A DNA stretch of 64,000 bases, taken from NCBI GenBank assembly GCA_024698485.1, contig JAILRC010000056.1, forward strand, positions 25,884 through 89,883. Direction: 5' to 3'. Shown in pieces: positions 45,396-53,255 of the stretch. This DNA comes from Lachnospiraceae bacterium. Its GTDB lineage: Bacteria; Bacillota; Clostridia; Lachnospirales; Lachnospiraceae. The position numbers and the translations under genes are program-made. The number at the start of each line of letters is the position of its first letter. The first letter of the stretch is position 1. The notes under the pieces are model-generated. The model worked only from the letters and a program-made list of their open reading frames with translations. It ran no database searches and had not been told where the DNA came from.

Positions 45396-46772
45396 ATGAA
45401 AACAGTTGATTCAAAAAATCTTAATATCGCCTACATCGGCGGCGGTTCCAGAGGATGGGCATGGACCTTTATGACGGACCTTGCAAGAGAAAATGAGATC
45501 TCCGGAACCATCAGACTTTACGACATCGATGTTCCCGCAGCAAAGAAGAACGAGACCATCGGAAACCGTCTGAGTGCAAGAGCAGATGTGGTGGGGAAGT
45601 GGAAATATGAAATGAAGGAGACTCTTGAGGAGGCTCTTACGGGAGCGGATTTCGTCATCATATCCATCCTTCCCAAGACTTTTGATGAAATGGAAGTGGA
45701 TGTGCATATGCCCGAGAGACTGGGCATCTACCAGTCCGTAGGCGACACTGCGGGTCCCGGCGGAATGATGAGAGCTCTCAGAACCCTTCCCATGTTTCTG
45801 GAATTTGCAAAGGCGATAAAGCAGTACTGTCCCGAGGCCTGGGTCATCAACTATACCAACCCCATGTCTCTCTGCGTAAAGGCTCTGTACGAGGGCTTTC
45901 CCGGAATCAAGGCTTTCGGTTGCTGCCATGAGGTTTTCGGAACCCAGAAGGTTCTGGCGGAGATCGTTATGCGCGAACTGGGCGAAAAGAACGTTACCAA
46001 GGACGACATCAACATCAACGTTCAGGGCATTAACCATTTCACATGGTTCGATTATGCCACATACAAGTCTGTAGATCTTCTGCCTGTCTACAGAAAATTT
46101 GTTGACGAGCACTATGAGGAAGGTCTGGAATTCGGCGATATGAACTGGATGAATTCCACATTTGCCTGTGCTCACAGAGTAAAGTTCGACCTCTTCAGAC
46201 GCTTCGGCCTCATTGCAGCTGCAGGCGACAGACATCTGGCTGAGTTCATGCCCGGAACGGACTACCTTAAGGACCCCGAGCAGGTGAAGGGCTGGAAGTT
46301 CGGTCTCACCACCGTTGCATGGCGTAAGGAAGATCTGAAGCACAGACTTGAGAGATCCGAAAGACTGGCAAAGGGCGAAGAGGAGATCGACATCAACCAG
46401 GAGACCGGTGAAGAAGGAGTCAGCATGATCAAGGCTCTCTGCGGTCTCGGAAGAAAGGTCACCAACGTGAACATCCCCAACACGGGACGTCAGATTCCCA
46501 ACCTTCCGGAAGATGCCATCGTTGAGACCAACGCCCTCTTTGAAAGAGACAAGGTGCGCCCTCTCTATGCCGGAGCCCTCAAGGAAGATGTAAAGGCCCT
46601 TGTGATGCCTCACATTAAGAACCATGAGCGTATCATGAATGCAGTCCTGGGCGGAAACAAGGATGTGGACCTCATCTGCGAAGCATTTGAGAACGATCCT
46701 CTCATCAAGGGCAGAGCAGGCAAGGAAGAGATCAGAAAACTTGTGGTTGATATGATGAAGGCGACATTATAA
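45396..46772 (+). CDS. GH4 family glycosidase
   Basis: A 458-residue NAD+- and Mn2+-dependent GH4 glycosidase. The N-terminal Rossmann motif YIGGGSRGW (about residues 12-20), the NYTNPM motif, the metal ligands in CCHEVFG and GINHFTWF, and FMPGTDYL are all present. GH4 enzymes act on alpha- or beta-glycosides (glucose, galactose, glucuronate) through a redox mechanism. The subfamily cannot be fixed by eye; alpha-galactosidase or alpha-glucosidase are candidates. It starts 12 bp after the previous gene. Confidence 0.9.
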   Translation: MKTVDSKNLNIAYIGGGSRGWAWTFMTDLARENEISGTIRLYDIDVPAAKKNETIGNRLSARADVVGKWKYEMKETLEEALTGADFVIISILPKTFDEMEVDVHMPERLGIYQSVGDTAGPGGMMRALRTLPMFLEFAKAIKQYCPEAWVINYTNPMSLCVKALYEGFPGIKAFGCCHEVFGTQKVLAEIVMRELGEKNVTKDDININVQGINHFTWFDYATYKSVDLLPVYRKFVDEHYEEGLEFGDMNWMNSTFACAHRVKFDLFRRFGLIAAAGDRHLAEFMPGTDYLKDPEQVKGWKFGLTTVAWRKEDLKHRLERSERLAKGEEEIDINQETGEEGVSMIKALCGLGRKVTNVNIPNTGRQIPNLPEDAIVETNALFERDKVRPLYAGALKEDVKALVMPHIKNHERIMNAVLGGNKDVDLICEAFENDPLIKGRAGKEEIRKLVVDMMKATL

Positions 46773-46774
46773 GT

Positions 46775-47641
46775 ATGAAGACAACGGACATTATCATAAG
46801 AGACCCTTTCGTTCTCGCGGAGGGCGGAAAATACTATCTTTACGGCACCAGAAGCCTCACATGCTGGGGCGAAGCCGACGGCTTTGACGTCTATGTGAGC
46901 ACTGATCTTGAAAATTGGGAAGGACCCACGGAAGTTTTCCACAAGACCGACGACTTCCCCTATGACAAGAACTACTGGGCTCCGGAAGTCCACAAGTACA
47001 AGGGGGCATATTATATGTTTGCCACCTTCAATACTGTGGCGAAGGATATGAAAGGAACCATGATCCTAAAGAGCGAAAGCCCCATGGGACCTTTCAGACC
47101 TCACAGCGAAGGGAAGATCACTCCCGAGGAATGGAACAGCCTGGACGGCACATTTTACACGGATTTCAAGGGGAAGCCATATATGATCTTCAGCCACGAA
47201 TGGGTGGACGTTGCGGACGGCGAGATATGTGCGGTGGAACTCAGTGAAGACCTTAAGAGACCTGTGGGAAAGGTGTTCACACTTTTTAAGGCATCGGAAG
47301 CCACTGGCTGGGTCCGTTCCATCAGTCACAAGCGCTTTCCGGACAAGAAGATCTATGTAACAGACGGTCCCTTCGCCTGGAGAAATCCTGACGGAAGTCT
47401 GGCTCTTCTGTGGTCCAGCTTCGGTGAACACGGCTATGTGGAAGCCGTTGCCCACTCCGACAACGGAGATGTTACGGGAAAGTGGATCCAGAAGGAGACT
47501 CCGGTCTACTCCGAAAACGGGGGCCATGGCATGCTGTTCCGTAAGTTTGACGGAACGCTGATGCTTACACTCCATTATCCCAATGAAAACTATAAGGAAC
47601 ATCCTGTTTTCATTGAGATGAAGACGGAAGATCTTCTTTGA
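46775..47641 (+). CDS. GH43 family glycoside hydrolase
   Basis: A 288-residue cytoplasmic five-bladed beta-propeller enzyme of GH43. It opens with IRDPFVLAEGGKYYLYGT (general base Asp), has WAPEVHKYKGAYYMF, and the second acidic residue in NSLDGTFYTD. GH43 enzymes are beta-xylosidases, arabinofuranosidases or galactosidases. It starts right after GH4 with no evident Shine-Dalgarno and ends the operon. Confidence 0.88.
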   Translation: MKTTDIIIRDPFVLAEGGKYYLYGTRSLTCWGEADGFDVYVSTDLENWEGPTEVFHKTDDFPYDKNYWAPEVHKYKGAYYMFATFNTVAKDMKGTMILKSESPMGPFRPHSEGKITPEEWNSLDGTFYTDFKGKPYMIFSHEWVDVADGEICAVELSEDLKRPVGKVFTLFKASEATGWVRSISHKRFPDKKIYVTDGPFAWRNPDGSLALLWSSFGEHGYVEAVAHSDNGDVTGKWIQKETPVYSENGGHGMLFRKFDGTLMLTLHYPNENYKEHPVFIEMKTEDLL

Positions 47642-47712
47642 TGATCATTAGACAAATAGTAGACAAAATTTGCGTAAAAACCAGAAAAAATCTGTGTATT
47701 TCGGCAAAAAAG

Positions 47713-47741
47713 TTGAAGTGAAATTTCAAATATGCTAAAAT
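47713..47741 (+). promoter_or_regulatory. Promoter of the EAL phosphodiesterase gene
   Basis: TTGAAG (47713-47718), 17 bp, TAAAAT (47736-47741). Confidence 0.7.
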
Positions 47742-47765
47742 AAAGGACAGCTATGCTGTCCTTTT
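47742..47765 (+). terminator. Hairpin with T tail at the start of the leader
   Basis: AAAGGACAGC-TAT-GCTGTCCTTTT begins at the base after the -10 box. It may end read-through from the sugar operon or attenuate the new transcript. Confidence 0.7.
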
Positions 47766-47775
47766 CATTATTAAT

Positions 47776-47805
47776 GGGGAGGACCGCTGCGAGACAGTGG
47801 AGGGA
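47776..47805 (+). repeat. Partial copy of the GGGGAGGACCGCTGC element
   Basis: GGGGAGGACCGCTGC is identical to part of the 49-bp unit at 12935, followed by a diverged GAGACAGTGGAGGGA. The GGAGGG of this copy is the Shine-Dalgarno of the downstream gene. Confidence 0.65.
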
Positions 47806-47807
47806 AC

Positions 47808-50036
47808 ATGAAAGCAAAATTCGACGAGCGTTTTAAAATGTTGCTCTGGTGGATCCTGCTGGCTCTGACCCTAGTGTTCGGCGTTGTGGTTTCGGGACGC
47901 CTGAGATCGAGGATCGAGAGGAGCAGCTTTGTCGAGATCAAAAGAGTAACAGAAAACAGGCTTCATGACATTGAAAAGGATTTCAATTTTGCGGTTTCGC
48001 TTTTAAAGATCCTGGGACCGGAAGGACAGGAAGAGTATTTCTTTAAGAACAGTGACAAGAGTCTTTACTACGTCCGGGAACAGCTTTCTGCGACGGCAGT
48101 GGGCGTATATGACAGAAATACGGAAAAGTTCAGATTCTCCTTGGATGAGAATTTCACCAATACTGTGGATCAGGCAGCTCTTAAAAAGGAACTGGAAGAG
48201 GTCTTTGAGCGTGACGATGTGACCTTTTGCAGAGGAACGGCATTTTTTGAGAGTGGCGATGTGGGCATCGTGGTGCCCCTTAAGAAAAACGGAAGTACAG
48301 TAGCGCTTGCCTTTGCATTTTTTAACGTCGACAGCTACTCGGATCTGATCTCCGAGACCATCCTGAACGGAGAGGGATACAGCATGCTGAGCGACATCGA
48401 CGGACAGATCATCGTTCCTTCCGAACAGTTCAGGGCTCACGAACAGCAGACCGGCGTTGAAGAAGACATCATGTCGGACGACGTCAATGCTCTTTTTGAA
48501 AAAATGGAAGCGGAGGGAGTCGCCTTCGGCAAGATCTCCAGAGAAGGCAAGAAATTCTATGTGTGCAGCATTCCTTTCGAAAACTACCCGGATTACTGCA
48601 TAGTGGCCGTGGTGGATGAGATCTCCGTTTTCCAGAACATCACACCCGCAACACGAGGCATTATCGCAGTCATATGCATGCTCCTTGTGATCACCGTGGG
48701 ACAGAGTGTCTACTATGCCACCACAGTAAGGAAAAAGAAGAATCAGTTTGACGACATCATGAATTACGATGAGCTTACGGGGCTGCCCTCCAAGCACCAT
48801 CATAAGACCATCGCTCTGAACATCCTGAAAAAGGCAAAGGGCAATTTCGCATATGCCGCCTGTGATGTTTCGGAATTCAAGTACTTCAACAGCACCTTCG
48901 GTTACGAATACGGAAATAAAGTTTTAAAATACATCGCAAATGTTATGAGCGACGCCCTTTTGAAGGATGAGACAGTGAGCCGCACCAACGGCGATCATTT
49001 CGCACTTCTCCTTCACTACAACGATCCGGACGAGCTCACATCCCGTCTCACCCGTATCCTGGATACGGCCAGCATTCTTCCCGCAGCGGACGACGGACGC
49101 CAGCCCAGAGCCATCTTTACCTGCGGCGTTTACCTCATAGGCGCGGAGACGGACATCAACAGGATCAGAGCCAGAGCAAATGTGGCGAGAAAGGGTCTGA
49201 AGCGCTCCATCAGCAACCAGATCGCCTACTATAACGAAGAAGATTTCAACAACGAACTGGAAAATCACGAGCTACAGGAAGATCTCATGAGAGCCGTTGC
49301 AAACAAGGAACTACTGGTTTTCCTCCAGCCGAAGTACGGCATATCAAACGAGGAAGTTATCGGAGCCGAGGCGCTGGTGCGCTGGAATCACAAGACCAGA
49401 GGACTCCTTTCCCCCAGTATATTCATTCCCATAGCGGAAAAGATCGGACTGGTGAAAGAGATCGACTTCTTCGTGTTCAACTCCGTATGCAGGCAGCTGA
49501 ACCAATGGAAGAAAGAAGGAAAGAACATCGTTCCCGTTTCGGTGAATTTTTCGAGAGTGCATCTTAACGATGATGATTTCGTGGCAAATCTCATCAAAGC
49601 CACCAAGGAGAACAACATCGAACCGAGATACCTGGAGATCGAGCTTACGGAAAGCGCGGTTTACGATGAGATGGAGAGGCTCCTGGACATCATGTACCTC
49701 ATCAAGGAAGCGGGCTTCGGACTTTCCATGGACGATTTCGGCTCCGGCTACTCATCGCTCCATCTCCTCCGCGAGATGCCTGTGGATGTGCTGAAGCTGG
49801 ACAAGGGATTCCTGGACGATTGCGACAACGACAATCAGAGAGAGAAGAAGGTCATCTCCCATGTTATCTCCTTGGCGAAAGACCTGCAGATCTCAGTTCT
49901 TGCGGAAGGTGTCGAGACCGAGTCACAGAAGAACTTCCTTCAGGAAGCAAACTGCGACATGATCCAGGGCTACTACTACGCAAAGCCTATGCCCATGTCG
50001 GAATTCTCAAAGTACATAGAGGAAGCGGATAAATAA
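47808..50036 (+). CDS. Cyclic di-GMP phosphodiesterase (degenerate GGDEF plus EAL)
   Basis: A 742-residue membrane protein: two membrane helices (about residues 14-34 and 283-305) flanking a Cache-like sensor, a GGDEF-fold domain whose signature is NGDHF (394-398) and so lacks the catalytic residues, and an EAL domain with EALVRW (E521), NFSRVHL, ELTESAVYD, DDFGSGYSSL, LKLDKGFL and AEGVET. The EAL part should be active and hydrolyse cyclic di-GMP; the GGDEF part may be regulatory. Single gene closed by a long terminator. Confidence 0.94.
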   Translation: MKAKFDERFKMLLWWILLALTLVFGVVVSGRLRSRIERSSFVEIKRVTENRLHDIEKDFNFAVSLLKILGPEGQEEYFFKNSDKSLYYVREQLSATAVGVYDRNTEKFRFSLDENFTNTVDQAALKKELEEVFERDDVTFCRGTAFFESGDVGIVVPLKKNGSTVALAFAFFNVDSYSDLISETILNGEGYSMLSDIDGQIIVPSEQFRAHEQQTGVEEDIMSDDVNALFEKMEAEGVAFGKISREGKKFYVCSIPFENYPDYCIVAVVDEISVFQNITPATRGIIAVICMLLVITVGQSVYYATTVRKKKNQFDDIMNYDELTGLPSKHHHKTIALNILKKAKGNFAYAACDVSEFKYFNSTFGYEYGNKVLKYIANVMSDALLKDETVSRTNGDHFALLLHYNDPDELTSRLTRILDTASILPAADDGRQPRAIFTCGVYLIGAETDINRIRARANVARKGLKRSISNQIAYYNEEDFNNELENHELQEDLMRAVANKELLVFLQPKYGISNEEVIGAEALVRWNHKTRGLLSPSIFIPIAEKIGLVKEIDFFVFNSVCRQLNQWKKEGKNIVPVSVNFSRVHLNDDDFVANLIKATKENNIEPRYLEIELTESAVYDEMERLLDIMYLIKEAGFGLSMDDFGSGYSSLHLLREMPVDVLKLDKGFLDDCDNDNQREKKVISHVISLAKDLQISVLAEGVETESQKNFLQEANCDMIQGYYYAKPMPMSEFSKYIEEADK

Positions 50037-50045
50037 AAATGTAAG

Positions 50046-50114
50046 AAAGACCTGCGGTTGGAAGTGATATGTGTCCAGGATTCTGGGTACATATCACCAA
50101 CCGCAGGTCTTTTT
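50046..50114. terminator. Long bipartite terminator hairpin
   Basis: AAAGACCTGCGGTTGG pairs perfectly with CCAACCGCAGGTCTTT (16 bp), with an inner GTGATATGTG/TACATATCAC stem, then TTTTT. Very stable. Confidence 0.93.
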
Positions 50115-50129
50115 GTGCGATAAGCGAAT

Positions 50130-50239
50130 GCCCTCGGCAGCAAGCTTGCTTGCTGGACGAGGGCTGAGTGAACGGTCATTGAGCGGACTTCGTACGCGAG
50201 ATGACCCGTCGAATCGAGTAGGAGTCAGCCTACTCGATT
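50130..50239. other. Structured intergenic element with three stems
   Basis: Three consecutive stems: GCCCTCG and CAGCAAGC paired with GCTTGCTG and CGAGGGC (50130-50164); ACGGTCAT with ATGACCCGT (50172-50209, one bulge); and a perfect 11-bp AATCGAGTAGG/CCTACTCGATT (50212-50239). No coding potential. It could be a small RNA or a REP-like palindromic element. The following bases to 50370 contain TGCATG-rich low-complexity sequence (50287-50330) and a CGCGG/CCGCG hairpin, nothing else recognised. Confidence 0.55.
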
Positions 50240-50370
50240 GTTTATAGGAAATACAGTGGCAGCGTGAATACATGAAGAAAGAGCGTGTTATGTGCATGTT
50301 ATATGCTGTGCATGTGCATGTTGTGTACATTTCACGCGGTGATAATAATTCCGCGGGACGTGTTTTGAAC

Positions 50371-50859
50371 TCATTTCATGAGAGTTGACGGAGAGAACTT
50401 GAACATGAGGAGGTAAAAGAACCAGATCACGAGTCTCACCAGCACATATGCGGAGATGATGACCAGAGGAAAGGCTTTCAGCATTTCAATCTCGGGGGGC
50501 TTGATCCTGTAATTGTAATGCCATGCTATGAGCATGATCACATTCAGAAGAAATCCGAAGGACAGGGCCTTGGAAGCGAGAGCCGTGTAACGGTACTTTT
50601 TACGCAGCAGCGGCAGCGGCAGATCCTCCTCCGCCTTCACATTCGCATGGCCCTTCATCATGCCCTCCATAATCATGGGGAAGAGCAGATCCAGGAGCAG
50701 AATGTAAAGCGGGCTGAAAAGCATGATCTTGTTCACGACGTAGTAGACCTGGACAACTGCCAGAAGCACTGCCAGAAAACGGTTGGAAACCAGCAATCCC
50801 CGCATCATGGAGATGCTGTTGGTGACTTTTGTCATTTCGGAATTTTTCTTTTCTTCCAT
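50371..50859 (-). CDS. Membrane protein, function unknown
   Basis: A 162-residue protein with four hydrophobic segments (about residues 20-40, 47-68, 90-113 and 127-150) and short charged termini. No family recognised. A GGGAGGA Shine-Dalgarno precedes the ATG on the minus strand. It is divergent from the XRE/HNH-like regulator gene. Confidence 0.65.
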   Translation of the reverse strand: MEEKKNSEMTKVTNSISMMRGLLVSNRFLAVLLAVVQVYYVVNKIMLFSPLYILLLDLLFPMIMEGMMKGHANVKAEEDLPLPLLRKKYRYTALASKALSFGFLLNVIMLIAWHYNYRIKPPEIEMLKAFPLVIISAYVLVRLVIWFFYLLMFKFSPSTLMK

Positions 50860-50999
50860 AGGCTTCCTCCCGAGGGTGAATGTTGGATAATGCTAAGGTA
50901 AGAGTAGCACTTTGGGGCGGGGAAGGCAAGGGGGTGTGCGATGTTACTTGAACTTGAACTGCTACTTGCGCTTGACAAATACACAAATGATATTTGCAT

Positions 51000-51043
51000 A
51001 TTTGCAAATACGAGTTGCAAATTGGTAAAATTAATGCTATCCT
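51000..51043 (+). promoter_or_regulatory. Promoter with ATTTGCAAAT operator-like repeats
   Basis: TTGCAA (51015-51020), 17 bp, TATCCT (51038-51043). TTTGCA occurs repeatedly just upstream and over the -35: ATTTGCATATTTGCAAAT (50992-51009) and TTGCAAAT (51015-51022), with ATTTGCAAAT palindromic. Likely autoregulatory site for the XRE protein that follows. Confidence 0.6.
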
Positions 51044-51064
51044 AGGAAATAGGAGGATCGTGAT

Positions 51065-51595
51065 ATGAGAATAAAAGAAATCAGGATTCAAAAGAACATT
51101 ACACAAAAGGATCTTGCGGATGCAGTGGGCATTAATATGAGTGTCTTGTCGAGATATGAAAACGGAAAAACCGAACCCACGGCAAAGCGGCTTGTCGAAA
51201 TTGCAAAGGCATTGGATGTGGACGTGGATTATCTGTTGGGCACGGAGGAGAACAATGATGTAATTTCCATAGAACGCAGAGAAAGTATTGTGGATGAGAA
51301 AAGGCGATTACGTCATTATGCTTCTTTACTTCAAAATGACTTTGTAAAGCGGATGGTTATCCTCGGAGCCGGAGGTAAATGTGAATTATGCGGTCAAGAT
51401 GCGCCTTTTAAAGATCAAAACGGGCGACCATATCTGGAAATACATCCATTATATGATGATTATGACATAGACAGGGAAGAGATAGAAAAGAAACTTGTAG
51501 CTCTTTGTCCGAACTGCAACAGTAAGATAAACGTGTTGAAAGATTCGGTGGATATTGAAAGACTCAAAGAGATCGCTTCAAGACATGATTACTAA
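51065..51595 (+). CDS. XRE regulator fused to an HNH-like zinc domain
   Basis: A 176-residue protein. Residues 1-60 form a clear XRE/Cro helix-turn-helix (ITQKDLADAVGINMSVLSRYENGK). Residues 95-165 show an HNH-nuclease-like treble clef: CELCGQDAPF, YLEIHPLYDD, LVALCPNCNSKIN. In active HNH enzymes the first strand ends in HH and the last helix carries a His; here these read IHPL and CNSKIN, so the zinc site is kept but catalysis is doubtful. A zinc-binding sensor or a restriction-like effector under its own repressor are both possible. Confidence 0.8.
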   Translation: MRIKEIRIQKNITQKDLADAVGINMSVLSRYENGKTEPTAKRLVEIAKALDVDVDYLLGTEENNDVISIERRESIVDEKRRLRHYASLLQNDFVKRMVILGAGGKCELCGQDAPFKDQNGRPYLEIHPLYDDYDIDREEIEKKLVALCPNCNSKINVLKDSVDIERLKEIASRHDY

Positions 51596-51603
51596 ACAAG
51601 ACC

Positions 51604-51631
51604 AAAATATACATTATTTATGTATATTTTT
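51604..51631. terminator. Palindrome AAAATATACAT/ATGTATATTTT
   Basis: A perfect 11-bp inverted repeat (51604-51614, 51620-51630) with a 5-nt loop and a T run, 9 bp after the XRE/HNH-like gene. AT-rich terminator, or the first of a series of palindromes before satD. Confidence 0.6.
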
Positions 51632-51635
51632 GCTT

Positions 51636-51740
51636 TATACGTCAAGAACGTATATTTTAAAATTATACCTTTATTGCGTATAATTTTAATTTATACGCAA
51701 TAAAGGTATAATTGACATTTATACGCTCAAAGCGCATAAT
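51636..51740. promoter_or_regulatory. satD promoter embedded in palindromes
   Basis: Promoter: TTGACA (51712-51717), 17 bp, CATAAT (51735-51740). Palindromes: TATACGT-N5-ACGTATA (51636-51654); a perfect 23-bp inverted repeat (51661-51683 with 51691-51713, loop TTTTAAT) containing TTGCGTATAA/TTATACGCAA, which reaches the -35 box; and ATACGC-TCAAA-GCGCAT (51721-51737) inside the spacer. The shared TATACG core suggests several sites for one DNA-binding protein. Confidence 0.7.
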
Positions 51741-51757
51741 AAAGTCGGAGGTAGAAT

Positions 51758-52423
51758 ATGCTTTATTATGCAATCATAGGTGATATAAAGGATTCAAAAA
51801 AAATAGATAACAGAGATACTGTGCAGGACAAGTTAAGGCGGACACTTGATAAAGTCAATGTAGACTATAAAGAAGGAATTGCTGCGAACTTTCTGATCAC
51901 TCTTGGAGATGAATTTCAGGGATTATTGAAAAGACCCGACGACATCATTGCCTTGGTAAAATACATACAAAATGAAATGTATCCTGTACAGATCAGGTTT
52001 GGCATCGGAATCGGTGAGATCAAAACAACTATTGATCATGAGGCAGCTTTGGGGGCTGACGGACCAGCATATTATGCGGCTAGAAATGCTATCACCGAAA
52101 TACGTGAAAGTGAAAAAAGAGAGAAAAAACAGGCAGCGGATGTAAAACTTGCAACATATGGGAAAGAATCTTTCGAAATGATAGAAATCAACTGTCTACT
52201 GGGAATGATCAAGGTGATTGAAAATGGCTGGAATCCCGAACAGAGATTTACAATAATGGACATGTTGGTGCATCAAGATAGTCAGGAAAATTGTGCAAAA
52301 AGACTGCAGACGACACAGCCTACTGTGGCAAGGCGTTTGTCGGCGGGAAATTTTCTGGTCTATAAGAATGCTTTAGACACGCTGAATATGGCGATGAGAA
52401 GGGTAAAAAATGAAGGCAAATGA
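51758..52423 (+). CDS. SatD family protein (cyclase-like fold plus helix-turn-helix)
   Basis: A 221-residue SatD-family protein. Residues 1-125 read like a nucleotidyl-cyclase/GGDEF palm: YAIIGDIKDSKK, ITLGDEFQGLL, VQIRFGIGIGEI, then ALGADGPAYYAARNAI, where class III cyclases have their GPAVN.A.R helix. Residues 165-215 contain a helix-turn-helix (CAKRLQTTQPTVARRLSAG). SatD is named from a Streptococcus acid-tolerance locus, and its activity is unknown. The DNA-binding end and the palindromes upstream suggest autoregulation. It overlaps the next gene by 14 bp. Confidence 0.82.
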   Translation: MLYYAIIGDIKDSKKIDNRDTVQDKLRRTLDKVNVDYKEGIAANFLITLGDEFQGLLKRPDDIIALVKYIQNEMYPVQIRFGIGIGEIKTTIDHEAALGADGPAYYAARNAITEIRESEKREKKQAADVKLATYGKESFEMIEINCLLGMIKVIENGWNPEQRFTIMDMLVHQDSQENCAKRLQTTQPTVARRLSAGNFLVYKNALDTLNMAMRRVKNEGK

Positions 52424-53171
52424 ATATTGGGTGTATTTGTTATTGGTACACATAATCGGGGATTTTTATTTTAAAAATGAAAAAATGACCAAGAAAAAAG
52501 AGGGGAGCTACGGAATTGTTTTGCTTCATTCTTTACTCTATCTGGTTACATCTTTTGGACTGATGCTTCTTCTGAAGAGTGCACATTTGGTCTTTGTGAT
52601 TGGTGTGATGGTACTAATCCATTATATCATTGATACTGTAAAATTCCTTATCTCAAGGAAAAAGAAAGTACATGATCCCGGGAAGGCTTTTACGATAGAC
52701 CAATTTTTTCACTTGGTAAGCATTTTGACAATTGCATATTTCATGAACAAATTTCAGGTAAAAGTATACAGGCTAAGTTGGATTGACAGCGTTTGTGGGA
52801 CATTTGGACTTAAGGCACATGATGTGGTGAGATATTTTTTGACTTTTCTGATCATTAATAGACCAGCAAACTGCTTGATACAAAATGTTTTGGCAAGATA
52901 TAAGGTGGAAGAACGGAAGAAAGCAGAGCAGGACAGACTGATTTCTCCTGACGTTGACATAAAAGCAGGACGAACCATCGGAACACTGGAAAGGTTTATA
53001 CTGGTGCTCTTTATGGCAGTGGGGCAGTATGGTGCTCTGGGTTTGGTTCTAACGGCAAAGTCTATAGCAAGATACGATAAGATCACCAAAAATGAGAAAT
53101 TTGCGGAGTACTATCTTCTTGGAACGCTTCTGAGTACCACCGTGGCGGTTGTGGCATGGTTGTGCTTGTGA
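52410..53171 (+). CDS. DUF3307 family membrane protein
   Basis: A 253-residue membrane protein (about six helices) of the DUF3307 family, commonly paired with SatD. Conserved His/Asp positions in helices (VHIIGDFYF, LLHSLLYL, HYIIDTVKF, DQFFHL) resemble membrane-embedded metal-dependent hydrolases such as the YdjM/LexA-regulated group, so metal-dependent activity is possible but unproven. Coupled to satD by a 14-bp overlap. It probably acts as effector or partner of the SatD signal protein. A terminator follows. Confidence 0.82.
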   Translation: MKANEYWVYLLLVHIIGDFYFKNEKMTKKKEGSYGIVLLHSLLYLVTSFGLMLLLKSAHLVFVIGVMVLIHYIIDTVKFLISRKKKVHDPGKAFTIDQFFHLVSILTIAYFMNKFQVKVYRLSWIDSVCGTFGLKAHDVVRYFLTFLIINRPANCLIQNVLARYKVEERKKAEQDRLISPDVDIKAGRTIGTLERFILVLFMAVGQYGALGLVLTAKSIARYDKITKNEKFAEYYLLGTLLSTTVAVVAWLCL

Positions 53172-53223
53172 AATAAGAAAGTAGAGCGAGTATATAAAAT
53201 ACTCTATAGGACTAATGATTCAG

Positions 53224-53255
53224 GTCATCTGCCCAGTTGGGCGGGTGGCTTTTTT
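53224..53255 (+). terminator. Terminator after the SatD/DUF3307 pair
   Basis: An 11-bp stem GTCATCTGCCC/GGGCGGGTGGC (with G-T pairs), loop AGTT, followed by six T. Confidence 0.85.

Noticed and set aside
45411..46625. Minus-strand open frame of 404 codons
   Set aside because: Shadow of the GH4 gene caused by codon bias; no recognisable protein features.
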